Origin: Falsiroseomonas algicola
GTDB taxonomy: Bacteria > Pseudomonadota > Alphaproteobacteria > Acetobacterales > Acetobacteraceae
Reading direction: 5' to 3'
DNA: 64,000 bases
NCBI RefSeq assembly: GCF_011040385.1
Contig: NZ_JAAIKB010000002.1
Span: 558,001-622,000 of the forward strand
Both the position numbers and the translations under genes were made by a program. This document shows positions 19,180-29,222 of this stretch, piece by piece (position 1 is the first letter of the stretch; each line of letters opens with the position of its first letter). The notes under the pieces are model-generated. The model saw only the letters and a program-made list of their open reading frames with translations. It had not been told where the DNA came from and ran no database searches.

Positions 19180-22100
19180 GCCGGTGCGCCCAGTTCCTGC
19201 GCCAGCAGCGCGGCCAGTTCGGCCTCGTCCATCGCCTCCAGGTCGTTGAAGCCCAGCGCGCCGAGCAGATGGTCCGTCAGCGCGGCCAGCGTCGGATGGT
19301 CGAAGAGCAGCGTCGAGGGCAGGTCGAGGGAGAGCGAGGCGGCGAGTTCGTTCCTGAGGCTGACGGAAAGCAGCGAATCGAGGCCGAGGTCGCGCAGGGC
19401 TCGGCTGGGCGCCAGGTCGGTCCCCGGCGGCAGGCCGAGCGTCGCCAGGACACGCTGCGCGAGCGCGGCCTGGAGCAGCGCCGCCCGCTCCTCGGCAGGC
19501 GCTGCCTGCAGCGCGGCGCGCAGGTCGGCGCTCGGTGCGGGCTGCCGGGGCGCGACGCGATCCATGACCAGGCGGTGCACCGCCCCCGACCCGATCGCCT
19601 GGCCCATCGCCGCGGCGGCGCGACGGGGCGCCATGGGGCGGAGGCCCTGGCCTTCCAGCCGGTTGCGCTGCGCCGCGGGCAGGGCCGCGAACATGCCGCC
19701 GGCCCAGGGACCGAAAGCGACGGACAGTCCAGGCATTCCCTCGGCCCGCCGCGCCGCGGCCAGCCGGTCCAGCCAGGCATTGGTGGCGGCATAGGCCGCC
19801 TGGCCTGGCGCCTCCAGGCTGGCGGCGGTCGAGGAGACGAGGATGAAGTGGTCGAGCGGCAGGTGGCGCGTCAGGGCGTCGAGGTGGCGCGCGCCGTCCA
19901 GCTTGGCGGCCAGCGTGTCGCCGATATCCGTGGACGACAGCGTTGCCAGCATGCCGTCGCGCACCACGCCGGCGGCGTGAACGATCCCACGGAGCCCCGG
20001 CAGCGCGGCGATCAGCCTCCGCAGCGCCTCGGGGGCGGCGACGTCGATGGAGGTGGCCTCATGCCGGCCGGCGGGCGCGCTGCGCGATGCCAGCACGATC
20101 CGTGTCGCGCCCTGCGCCGCCAGCCAATCCGCGATGGCGGTGCCGACCGTGCCGGCGCCGGTGACGAGCCAGGTGCCGGAGATGGCGGGCTGCCGTGGCG
20201 GCGCCAGGACCAACTTCCCGATGGCGCGCCCCTGGGCAAGGGCCTGGAAGGCGTCCTCGGCGAGCGCCATCGGCAGCACGCTCCGCCGCGGCAGGGGAAG
20301 GGCGCCGTCCTTCAGCAGGGCAAGCACGCGGCCCATGCGGTCAGCGAACCAGCCGCGATCGGCGGCGATGGGCGCTTCGAGGTCGTAGCTGACGTGGCGG
20401 ATGGGATGCGGGGCTGCGGGCGGCGCGGCGCTGCCGATCTCGAGGAAGACGCCGCCGGATCGCAACAGCGCGGCGGAGGCCGCGGCCATGGCGGGCGACA
20501 GGGCGTGCAGGACGATGTCGAAGCCCTCCGCCCCCGCCCAGCGCCGCGCTTCCGCGGCGAAGCCCGTGGAGCGGCTGTCGGCGACGGCTTCCGCGCCGGC
20601 CGCGAGCGCCGCCTGGCGCTTCCCGGCGCTGGCCGTGGCGAAGACGCGCGCGCCGGCCTGGCGCGCCAGCGCGATGGCCGCCGCGCCGACGCCACCAGCG
20701 CCGGCATGGACCAGCACGCGCTGGCCGGGGCTGATCCCGGCGATGTCATGCAGGCCGCGCCAGGCGGTGAGGTAGGCGACGGGCAGGGTGGCGGCGGCTT
20801 CGGCATCGAGCCAGGCGGGGCGCGGGACGATGCGATGGGCGGGCACCAGGGCCTCGCCCGCCAGCAGGCCGGGCGCGAAGGCGATGACGGCATCGCCAAC
20901 GGCCAGGCCAGCCACGCCGGGGCCGACCGCCAGGACCCGCCCAGAGGCTTCCAACCCAAGCGACGCGTCATCGCCAGGCGCGCGGCCCAGAGCGACCAGC
21001 GTGTCCTTGAAGTTAAGGCCGGCGGCGTCGATGGCGATGGTGACCTCGCCGGGACCGGGTGCGCGCGGCGTGACCGGCAGGCGGCGGAGGGCGGTGAGGG
21101 CGTGGTCGAGCGCGGGGGTCAGGCGCTCCGGCGCCTCGGCCGCCGGCGGTGCGCGCTGGAGTTCGGGTGACAGCAGCAGGCCGTGGCGCAGCGCGAAGCG
21201 GCCGGGTGAGCCGCCGAGGTCGGGGGGCAGCGCGGCCTCGGCGGGATCGAGGTCGATCCAGCGGCAGCGCAGCGCCGGATGCTCGGCGGCGATGCTGCCG
21301 AGCAACCCGCCCAGCACGGCGGAGGCGGGCACCGGGCCGGGCGCGACAGGCGGCGCGGTGGAGGCGCCGCGGCTGACCAGGACGAGTTGCGGCGGCGGTG
21401 TGAACGCCGCGGCGTCCCGCACCAGTGCCGCGACCGCCGCGATGCAGGCAGCTGGATCCGTCGCGGTGAGCGGCCGCAGGTCGATGATGCCGTCGCAAGC
21501 GGGCAGGGGGTCGTTGCCCACCTCATCGGCGCTGGACGTCGCCAGCACTTCCGCCCCCGGCCCGATGGCGTGCCAGCGGCCGCGAAGGGGCTGGGCAGGC
21601 TCCGCGGCCGGGCGCCAGGCGATGTCGTGCTGCCAGGCGCCGGGCGTCGCGGCAGGCCGGCGCAGCGTGATGCCGCGCAGCATGGCCACCACCGCCCCGT
21701 CCGCGCGCAGGATGGCGGCATCGCCCGTCGCCGCGCCATCCTCCAGGCTGTGCAGGCGGGCGCGGGCGCGCAGCCTGCCCTCGGGCGGCGCCTCGCACCA
21801 GGCGGCCTCGATGCGCTGCGGCAGCCAGGGCTGGTCCTCCATCGGCAGCAGGGCCGTCAGGGTCTGGATGGCGGCGTCCAGCAGCATCGGGTCCAGCGCC
21901 TCCGCGGGCAGCAGCGCGGCCTCCGCGGCGCCGTCTTCGCGTGTGAGCGTGGCGATGCGGCGATAGAGCGGGCCGAAGCGGAAGCCGCGGCGGTCGAGTT
22001 CGTCAGCGAGGATGGCGCCATCCTCTGCCGTGGCAGCGTCACTCGGGGCGGCGGGCACGGCGCCACCGGCACCGCCCTGCCGGGCGCTGGCCGTCATCGC

Positions 22101-25100
22101 CCAGCCCTCGGGCAGGTCGGCGTGCAGGGAGACGTCTCCGTCGGGCGCCTGCACGAACTGGACCTCGATCCCGCCATCAGGGATCGCAAGGGGGCGCAGC
22201 AGGGTGACATCCTGCAGCGCCGACACGCCGCTGGAGAAGGCGAAGGCGAGGAAGGCCGTGGCGGGGAGCAGCACGGCGCCCTCCACCGCATGGTCCGCCA
22301 GCCAGGGTGAGGCGCGGTCGAGCCGGAAGGCGGAGACGGCCTCGCCGCTGCGGGCGGACAGGCGCGGCGCAGGTGGTTGCCAGGCGGCATCGGCAGCGGC
22401 CTCCGCCAGCCAGTGGCGGCGTGGGGAGAAGGGCGTCCTCGGCAGGGCCACGCGGCGGCCGCGGGGCAGGGGGAACTCCGGCGGGCTGCCCTGCTGCACG
22501 GTCGCCATCGCCAGGGCGGCGGGGCTGTCGGCGACCAGCCAGTGGCGCAGCCGGGCACGGCCCATCCAGGCGGTGTGGCAGGCATCCTCGAAGGCGATGG
22601 CGCCGGCCTGCAACTGGGCCAGCACTGCTTCCCGCAGTTGCTCCAGCGCTTCCGGCGTCGCGGCCGAGAGCAGCAGGCGCGCCGCGCCATCGCCCTGTGG
22701 TGGCGCCGGCGGTGGCGGCGCTTCCAGAACCAGATGCGCGTTGGTGCCGCTGGCGCCGAAGGCGCTGAGCCCGGCCCGCGCCTGCGGCCTGTCGAAGCGT
22801 TCCGCGACCACCGGCACATGCAGCGCTGCCATGGCGGAGGCGTGCGGGTTGGCGCGGTGGAAATGCAGCTGCGGGGGAATGCGGCCAGTGCCGAGCATCG
22901 CGGTGACCTTCGCCAGGCCGGCGATGCCCGCCGCGGCCTCGGCATGGCCGATGCTCGCCTTCAGCGCGCCGATGGTCAGCGGTGTGGCGCGGCCGCCGAA
23001 GACTGCGGCCAGCGCATCCATCTCCACGGGATCGCCGAGGGCCGTGCCGGTGCCATGCGCCTCCACATAGTCGATCGCGGCGGGCTCGAGCCCTGCATCG
23101 GCCAGCGCCGCGCGGATCACGGCCTCCTGCGCCGCGCCATTCGGCGCGGTGAAGCTGGAGGAGCGGCCATCATGGTTCACCGCGCTGCCGCGGATCACCG
23201 CCAGCACGCGGTCGCCATCCGCCTCCGCGCGCGCCAGCGGTTTCAGCACCGCGATCCCGGCGGCCTCGGCGCGCACATAGCCATCGGCGCCCGCATCGAA
23301 GGTGGCGCAGCGGCCGGAGGGGGAGAGCAGCCCGGCGCGCGTCAGCATGGCGGAGCCTTCCGGCGCCAGGATCAGGTTCACGCCGCCGGCCAGCGCCAAT
23401 TCGGCCTCGCCCCGGCGGAGCGACTGCACGGCCAGGTGCAGCGCGACGAGGGAGGAGGAGCAGGCGGTGTCCACCACCAGTGCCGGCCCATGAAGGCCGA
23501 GCTGATAGGCGATGCGGCCCGCCAGCGTGTTGCTCGGCTGGCCTGTGAGGCTCAGCGCGTCGAGCGTGCCCGCCTGACGCCGGGCCAGGGCGGCGTAGTC
23601 GCTGCCCGTGGCGCCGAGGAAGACGCCGACGCGGCCGCCCTTCACGCTGTCCGGGGCGATTCCTGCCGATTCCAGCGCATGCCAGGCGGCCTCCAGCAGC
23701 AGCCGCTGCTGCGGGTCCATCGCCGCTGCATCGCGCGGGGCGATGCCGAAGAAGGCGGCATCGAAGAGATCGATGCCGTCCAGCCAGCCCGCCCGGTGCG
23801 GCGCGCCGGGCCGGCCAGGCGGCAGTGCGCGCACCGAATCCTGCCCCGCCAGCAACTGCGCCAGCAGCGCATCGGGATCCTCCGCGCCACCGGGGAAGCG
23901 GCCTGCGAGGCCGATGATGGCGATGGTGTCGCCCTGCGTGCCGGCGGTGGCCGGTGCGCTCGGCACGCTACGGGCCTGGCCCGCGAGCCAATCCGCGAGC
24001 TTCGCGATGGAGGGCTGGGCGAAGAGCAGCGCGGCGGGGATGGGAATGCCGGCGGCGTCCTCGATCCTGCGGCGCAGCGCCACCGCGAGCAGGCTGTCGA
24101 GCCCCTGTTCGAACAGGCCGGCTTCCGGATCGAGGCGCCCGGCATCGGCATGGCCGAGCAACTCCGCGACCAGCGCCGCCAGGCCATTGCGGTCCAGCTG
24201 CGCGGGCGGCCGCCGTGCCTCGGCGACTGGCGCGGCGGTGGGGACGATGTGGGGCAGGAGTTCGGCGAATAGCGCGGCATCGCGCCGTGTGGCGTAGGAG
24301 GCCGCGAAGCGCGGCCAGTCGATCCGTGCCACGATCCGCAGGGCCTCGCCCGCGCCCAGCGCCTCGAGCGCCGCCGCGAAGGCGTCCGGCGGCGCCATGG
24401 CGAGCATGCCGGCGGCGTCCAGCGCGGCATCCTCCGCCGGTGTCAGCAGGCCTTTTTCCGTGAAGCGGCCGAAGGCGACGCTGGTGGCGGGCAGGCCGCC
24501 CGCGCGCGCCTCCGCCGCCCATGCGTCCAGCGCGCGGTTGGCGGCGGCATAGGCCACGCGGTCGCGCACGCCCCAGATGCCGGCGGCGGAGGAGAAGAGC
24601 AGCAGGCCGTCAGGGCGCGGGATCGCAGCGGCGAGCGTCCGGGCGACGGCGAGCTTGGCGGCCATCACCGCCTCCGCCGGGCCATCCGCCAGGCCGGCGG
24701 CGTGGACGACGAGGCCCGGACGCCGATCCAGCGCGGCCGCCAGGCGCGCAGGGGCATCGGCGGCGGTGAGGTCGAGTGCGAGATGCCGGGCGCCGGGCGG
24801 CAGGGAGGCCGGATCGACGGCGCGGCGGCCGACCAGCAGCAGATGCCGCGCGCCCTGCTGGGAAAGGAAATGCGCGAGGGCAAGGCCCAGGCGACCTGTG
24901 CCGCCGGCGATGACGTGCAGCGCCTCCGGGTCCGGCCGGAACGCCGTCCGGCCGGGCTCCGACCGAACCAGGCGCGCCATCGCGACCTGCCCCTCGGCCG
25001 CGCGAAACTCGCCCCGCGCCGTGCCGATCATCGCGCCGAGGCCGGACAGCGTCGCCGGCTGGTCATCAGCCAGCTCGATGATCGCGGCGACGCTTCCGGG

Positions 25101-28100
25101 CCTGTCCAGCGCGATCCCCCGCACGGCGCCGATGGCCGCAGCGCCGGCGAGGCCGGGCCGCGCAAGCAGCGTGAGGGGATTGCCCAGTGCGGCCAGCGCT
25201 TCCGCTTCCTCGACGATGCGGGCCGGCATCGCCGCCGGATCGGGGCACCAGAGCGCGCCATCGGCGTCCGGCGCATCGACGACGCCGAGCGCGGTCGCGA
25301 GCGCTGCGTCGCCGTGACGCTGGAAGCGTGGAACGGCATGCGGCCGGCGCGCGAGCACCAGGAGATGCGCGTCGCCATCCGGCAGGGCGGCGACTGGCCC
25401 GAAGCCGGCCTCGACCAGAGCGGCCTGCCAGGCCTCCCCGCCCAGCAGCGCATGCGCGGGACGCAGCGGGTCACCGGTGAAGCGCCACCATCCTTCGGTC
25501 ACGCCGAAGACGAGGTCCACCCAGCGCGGCGCCCGCGACAGTTCCGCCAGCGCCAGCAATCCGCCCGGCGCCAGGCGCGCCTGCAGGGCGGCCAGCGCCG
25601 GGCGAAGGCGGGACGCGGCATGGACGGCATTGGCGGCGACGATGACGTCGAAGGGGCCATCGACGCCCTCCGGCCGGTCGAGGTCGAAGAGGGCGGTGGC
25701 GATGCCATGGCCAAAGCGGCGGCGGAGCGCCGCGAGGAAGGCCGGCGTCACATCCGTGAGCGTCACCTCGCTGCCCGATGGCAGGTGGGGCAGCAGGGCG
25801 GCCGTCAGGGCGCCGGTGCCGGCGCCGATCTCCAGCAAGCGGATCGGGCGGCCTGACGCGTGCTGCGCCACCGCCTCCGCCACGGCCTGCTGCGCGGCGG
25901 CAAAGGGCGGTGCGGCGTAGACGGCGGCCGCGGCTTCCAGGTCCCCGCCACTGAACAGGGCGTCGAGCGCGGTGGTGCGGCCGGCCAGGATGTCCGGCAG
26001 TGCCCCGCCGACGCGGCGCAGCAGGGCGGCCGCGGGGCTGTCCTCCGCGCGCAGTGCCGGCCGGGGCGACCAGGAGGCGAGGCGTGCCGCCAGTGCCCGA
26101 TGGGCGGGAGCGACGATGGGTGTGGCCGCCAGGGCCTGCGCCGCGAAGACGGTCGCTTCCGCCTCCAGCCCCTCATCGGGCCGCGGGGCAGCCAGCCTCG
26201 GCGCGGGCAGCGCCAAGGAGGGCAGTGGCAGCGGGCGCCATTTCAGCGCGTAGGACAGGTAGCTGGCAGGACGCGGCAGCCAATGGCGTTCGCGTTCGAA
26301 GGGATAGGTCGGCGCATCGGTGATGCGCCAGGGTTCGCCAAACTCGAACGCTTCAGCATCGATATCCGCGCCCGCGACGAAGGCGGCGGCGCAGCGGTCG
26401 AGGAAGCTGGGCCAATCCTCGCCATCGGCGCGTCGCCCATCGAAGCCGATGGTGGTGCCGGGCGGCACGACGCCGCGCCGGAGGTTGCCGGACCGCAGCA
26501 GGCGGCAGGCTTCATCGGCATCGGCGGCGTGGAGCGCCAGTCGATGCGCAAAGCGGTCGCGGCCGGCCAGCGCGGTGTGGCAGAGGTCGGGGAAGGCGGT
26601 GGCTGGGCTTGCCGCCAGGTGGTCCGCCCAGCGTCGCGCCAGCGCATCCAGCGCGGCGGCGCTGCGTGCGGAGAGCACCAGCAGGTGCCGGGGGCGCTGG
26701 CCCTGCCGGGTAGTGCCGATCGCGGCGAGGAGTGCCGCCGCGTCGGCCGCGCCGCGCCTGAGCGGGGCGGTGACGGCGGCATCGGGCACGGCCTGGCGGA
26801 TCGGCAGCGCGAGCAGCGGATGCGGGCCGAGTTCGACGAAATGCCGATGGCCCTGCGCCGCCAGGGCGGCGATGCCCTGCCGGAACAGGACGGGCTGCCG
26901 GAGGTTCCGGCCCCAATACGCCGCGTCCAATGCCTCACCCGGCAGCAAGGCGCCTGTGACTGTCGAGACGAAGGGGATCGCGCCGCGGCGCGGGCAGAGC
27001 GTCGCCATCGATGCCACGAGGCGCGGGACCAGCGGGTCCATCTGGGCGCTGTGGTAGGCGACGGGGACGCGGACCGGCATGGCGGTAATCCCCGCCGCAT
27101 CCAGCGCCGCCATCGCCGCCTCGATCGCCGCCGGCGGGCCGGAGAGCACCGTGGTGGCGGGGCCGTTCTCGCCCGCTATCTCCACGTCCCGGGGGAGAAG
27201 GGGGCGCACGCGCTCGACGGTGCTTGCCGCAACGGCCATGGCGCCCTGGCCCGCGCATCCCGCCTGCAATGCGCTGCGCGTCATGGCGAGGCGCAGCGCA
27301 TCCTCCCGCGTCAGCACGCCAGCCACGCAGGCAGCGGCGACCTCGCCGAGGCTGTGGCCGATGACGGCGGCTGGCCGGATGCCGTGGCTGACGAGCAGGT
27401 CGGCGAGCGCGATCTGGTAGGCGGCATGGGCGGGCTGCCCGAGTTCCACGGTCTCGACGCGCGCGTCGCCCAGGATGTCGATGACGGAGGCTGTGAAGCC
27501 CAGCGCCTGGAGGACGGTATCGGAAGCGCGCAGCGAGTCGGCGAAGGCCGGCGCCGCCATCAGGCCCCGGGCCATGCCGGGCCAGGCCGCGCCGTTGCCG
27601 GCGAAGACGAAGACGGGCGGCGCGCCGGCCATGGGCTCGGGCGGCGGGGCTTCCAGCAGCAGGTGGGCGTTGGTGCCGCCGAAGCCGAAGGAACTGACGC
27701 CGCCGATCGCACGTCCATCGGCGCGGGCCGGCCAGGGCGTTGCTTCGGACTGGATGGTGATGCCCGCCATGTCGATGGCGGGATTGGCGCGCTGGAAATG
27801 CAGGCTGCGCGGGATGTGGCGATGGCGCAGCGCCAGCGCCAGCTTTGCCAGCCCCGCCGCCCCCGCGGCCGCTTCGAGATGGCCGATATTCGTCTTCACG
27901 GAGCCGATGCGGAGCGGCCGATCGGCAGCACGACCCTGCCCCAGCACGGCGGCGAGGGCATTCGCCTCGATCGGGTCGCCAAGCGCCGTGCCGGTGCCAT
28001 GGGCCTCGACATAGTCCACATCCTGCGGCGCCAGCGCCGAATCGGCGAGGGCGTCCCGCAGCATGGCGCGCTGAGCGACAGGGTTGGGCGCCGTCAGCCC

Positions 28101-29222
28101 GTTGCTCGGCCCGTCATTGTTGATGGCGCCGCCGCGGATGACGGCGAAGATGCGCCGGCCGGCTGCGCGCGCGGCGGAGAGCGGTTCGAGGACGAGAATG
28201 GCGCCGCCTTCGCCGCGCACATAGCCATCGGCACCGGCATCGAAGGCCTTGCAGCGCCCGTCCGGCGCCATCGCGCCGAACTTGGTCATGGCGATGGAAC
28301 TCTCCGGCGACAGCACAAGGTGGACGCCGCCAGCAAGGGCCAGCGTCGATTCGCCCGCGCGGATGCTGCGGCAGGCCTGGTGCACCGCGACCAGGGCGGA
28401 GGAGCAGGCCGTGTTCACCGTCAGCGCCGGCCCCATCAGGCCGAAGGCGTGGGCGATCCGGGCGCTGATGATGCTGGTGTCCTGGCCGGTGGCGGTATGG
28501 GCGGCGATGCCGGCGGGATCGGCAAGCAGCCGCGCATAGTCGCTCCACATCGCGCCCATGAAGACGCCCGCGCGCGCGCCGTTGAGGCGGGAGGCGCGGA
28601 TGCCCGCATCCTCCAGCGCTTCCCAGGCAAGTTCGAGGGCGAGGCGCTGCTGCGGGTCGGCCTGCGCTGCCTCACGCGGTGACAGGCCGAAGAAGCCGGC
28701 ATCGAAGCCAGCCACGTCCTGGAGGAAGCCGCCGCGGCTGGTGCGCATGCGGCCGGGCGCGTCGGGGTCCGGATCCGTCAGCGTCGCCGCATCCCAGCGA
28801 TCGGCCGGCACCTCGCCGACCGCATCCATTCCCGACAGCAGCATCGACCAGAAAGCGGCGGGTGAGTCGGCGCCGGGCAGGCGGCAGGCGAGGCCGGTGA
28901 TTGCGATGGGGTCGTCGGCCGGCAGGGGCCGGACCGGAGCGGGCCCTTCCTGGGTGGCGGCGCCGGCAAGCCAGGCGGCGAGGCGCTGCAGCGTCGGGTG
29001 GTCCCAGACCAGCGTGGGCGGCAGGGCGCGGCCCGTCAGTGCCGCGATATCGGCAACAAGGCCAGCCGCCAGCAGCGATGTCAGGCCGTGGCGCTGCAGG
29101 CGCTCCGCCGGATCGATGGAGGCGGCATCGATGCCGAGCCTGGCGGCGGCGAGTTCGCGGAGCCGCCGCACCAGGTCCCCGGTGCCTGCATCGCCCGGGT
29201 GCCCTTGTTCATCCCGCGTCAA
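19176..29222 (-). CDS. Bimodular type I PKS: ACP / KS-AT-MT-KR-ACP / KS-DH-ER-KR-ACP (PKS1)
   Basis: A 3,348-residue synthase. Start is uncertain: TTG at 29222 (used) or GTG at 29171 with GGGGA just upstream. Residues 15-90 are an ACP (HGLTSL, with Thr in place of the usual Asp before Ser) with no loading enzyme. Module 1 has a KS (about 101-522; NTACSS near 271), an AT (GHSLGE near 623; VAYHS at the specificity site, malonyl-like), a C-methyltransferase (LLEIGAGTGAL near 1132), a complete KR (GGTGRLG near 1440) and an ACP (GLDSLLAV near 1708). Module 2 has a KS (DTACSSS near 1918) with KS-AT and post-AT linkers but no AT between them, DH (HAVEGAVLLP near 2315, LDAAIQ), ER (LNFKD near 2737, GAGGVGAAA near 2845), KR (GAGTVG near 3022) and ACP (GLDSLLSV near 3280). 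The tail EAMDEAELAALLAQEL is a class 2 docking helix. Module 1 should give alpha-methyl-beta-hydroxy and module 2 a saturated unit. Confidence 0.94.
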   Translation of the reverse strand: MTRDEQGHPGDAGTGDLVRRLRELAAARLGIDAASIDPAERLQRHGLTSLLAAGLVADIAALTGRALPPTLVWDHPTLQRLAAWLAGAATQEGPAPVRPLPADDPIAITGLACRLPGADSPAAFWSMLLSGMDAVGEVPADRWDAATLTDPDPDAPGRMRTSRGGFLQDVAGFDAGFFGLSPREAAQADPQQRLALELAWEALEDAGIRASRLNGARAGVFMGAMWSDYARLLADPAGIAAHTATGQDTSIISARIAHAFGLMGPALTVNTACSSALVAVHQACRSIRAGESTLALAGGVHLVLSPESSIAMTKFGAMAPDGRCKAFDAGADGYVRGEGGAILVLEPLSAARAAGRRIFAVIRGGAINNDGPSNGLTAPNPVAQRAMLRDALADSALAPQDVDYVEAHGTGTALGDPIEANALAAVLGQGRAADRPLRIGSVKTNIGHLEAAAGAAGLAKLALALRHRHIPRSLHFQRANPAIDMAGITIQSEATPWPARADGRAIGGVSSFGFGGTNAHLLLEAPPPEPMAGAPPVFVFAGNGAAWPGMARGLMAAPAFADSLRASDTVLQALGFTASVIDILGDARVETVELGQPAHAAYQIALADLLVSHGIRPAAVIGHSLGEVAAACVAGVLTREDALRLAMTRSALQAGCAGQGAMAVAASTVERVRPLLPRDVEIAGENGPATTVLSGPPAAIEAAMAALDAAGITAMPVRVPVAYHSAQMDPLVPRLVASMATLCPRRGAIPFVSTVTGALLPGEALDAAYWGRNLRQPVLFRQGIAALAAQGHRHFVELGPHPLLALPIRQAVPDAAVTAPLRRGAADAAALLAAIGTTRQGQRPRHLLVLSARSAAALDALARRWADHLAASPATAFPDLCHTALAGRDRFAHRLALHAADADEACRLLRSGNLRRGVVPPGTTIGFDGRRADGEDWPSFLDRCAAAFVAGADIDAEAFEFGEPWRITDAPTYPFERERHWLPRPASYLSYALKWRPLPLPSLALPAPRLAAPRPDEGLEAEATVFAAQALAATPIVAPAHRALAARLASWSPRPALRAEDSPAAALLRRVGGALPDILAGRTTALDALFSGGDLEAAAAVYAAPPFAAAQQAVAEAVAQHASGRPIRLLEIGAGTGALTAALLPHLPSGSEVTLTDVTPAFLAALRRRFGHGIATALFDLDRPEGVDGPFDVIVAANAVHAASRLRPALAALQARLAPGGLLALAELSRAPRWVDLVFGVTEGWWRFTGDPLRPAHALLGGEAWQAALVEAGFGPVAALPDGDAHLLVLARRPHAVPRFQRHGDAALATALGVVDAPDADGALWCPDPAAMPARIVEEAEALAALGNPLTLLARPGLAGAAAIGAVRGIALDRPGSVAAIIELADDQPATLSGLGAMIGTARGEFRAAEGQVAMARLVRSEPGRTAFRPDPEALHVIAGGTGRLGLALAHFLSQQGARHLLLVGRRAVDPASLPPGARHLALDLTAADAPARLAAALDRRPGLVVHAAGLADGPAEAVMAAKLAVARTLAAAIPRPDGLLLFSSAAGIWGVRDRVAYAAANRALDAWAAEARAGGLPATSVAFGRFTEKGLLTPAEDAALDAAGMLAMAPPDAFAAALEALGAGEALRIVARIDWPRFAASYATRRDAALFAELLPHIVPTAAPVAEARRPPAQLDRNGLAALVAELLGHADAGRLDPEAGLFEQGLDSLLAVALRRRIEDAAGIPIPAALLFAQPSIAKLADWLAGQARSVPSAPATAGTQGDTIAIIGLAGRFPGGAEDPDALLAQLLAGQDSVRALPPGRPGAPHRAGWLDGIDLFDAAFFGIAPRDAAAMDPQQRLLLEAAWHALESAGIAPDSVKGGRVGVFLGATGSDYAALARRQAGTLDALSLTGQPSNTLAGRIAYQLGLHGPALVVDTACSSSLVALHLAVQSLRRGEAELALAGGVNLILAPEGSAMLTRAGLLSPSGRCATFDAGADGYVRAEAAGIAVLKPLARAEADGDRVLAVIRGSAVNHDGRSSSFTAPNGAAQEAVIRAALADAGLEPAAIDYVEAHGTGTALGDPVEMDALAAVFGGRATPLTIGALKASIGHAEAAAGIAGLAKVTAMLGTGRIPPQLHFHRANPHASAMAALHVPVVAERFDRPQARAGLSAFGASGTNAHLVLEAPPPPAPPQGDGAARLLLSAATPEALEQLREAVLAQLQAGAIAFEDACHTAWMGRARLRHWLVADSPAALAMATVQQGSPPEFPLPRGRRVALPRTPFSPRRHWLAEAAADAAWQPPAPRLSARSGEAVSAFRLDRASPWLADHAVEGAVLLPATAFLAFAFSSGVSALQDVTLLRPLAIPDGGIEVQFVQAPDGDVSLHADLPEGWAMTASARQGGAGGAVPAAPSDAATAEDGAILADELDRRGFRFGPLYRRIATLTREDGAAEAALLPAEALDPMLLDAAIQTLTALLPMEDQPWLPQRIEAAWCEAPPEGRLRARARLHSLEDGAATGDAAILRADGAVVAMLRGITLRRPAATPGAWQHDIAWRPAAEPAQPLRGRWHAIGPGAEVLATSSADEVGNDPLPACDGIIDLRPLTATDPAACIAAVAALVRDAAAFTPPPQLVLVSRGASTAPPVAPGPVPASAVLGGLLGSIAAEHPALRCRWIDLDPAEAALPPDLGGSPGRFALRHGLLLSPELQRAPPAAEAPERLTPALDHALTALRRLPVTPRAPGPGEVTIAIDAAGLNFKDTLVALGRAPGDDASLGLEASGRVLAVGPGVAGLAVGDAVIAFAPGLLAGEALVPAHRIVPRPAWLDAEAAATLPVAYLTAWRGLHDIAGISPGQRVLVHAGAGGVGAAAIALARQAGARVFATASAGKRQAALAAGAEAVADSRSTGFAAEARRWAGAEGFDIVLHALSPAMAAASAALLRSGGVFLEIGSAAPPAAPHPIRHVSYDLEAPIAADRGWFADRMGRVLALLKDGALPLPRRSVLPMALAEDAFQALAQGRAIGKLVLAPPRQPAISGTWLVTGAGTVGTAIADWLAAQGATRIVLASRSAPAGRHEATSIDVAAPEALRRLIAALPGLRGIVHAAGVVRDGMLATLSSTDIGDTLAAKLDGARHLDALTRHLPLDHFILVSSTAASLEAPGQAAYAATNAWLDRLAAARRAEGMPGLSVAFGPWAGGMFAALPAAQRNRLEGQGLRPMAPRRAAAAMGQAIGSGAVHRLVMDRVAPRQPAPSADLRAALQAAPAEERAALLQAALAQRVLATLGLPPGTDLAPSRALRDLGLDSLLSVSLRNELAASLSLDLPSTLLFDHPTLAALTDHLLGALGFNDLEAMDEAELAALLAQELGAPA

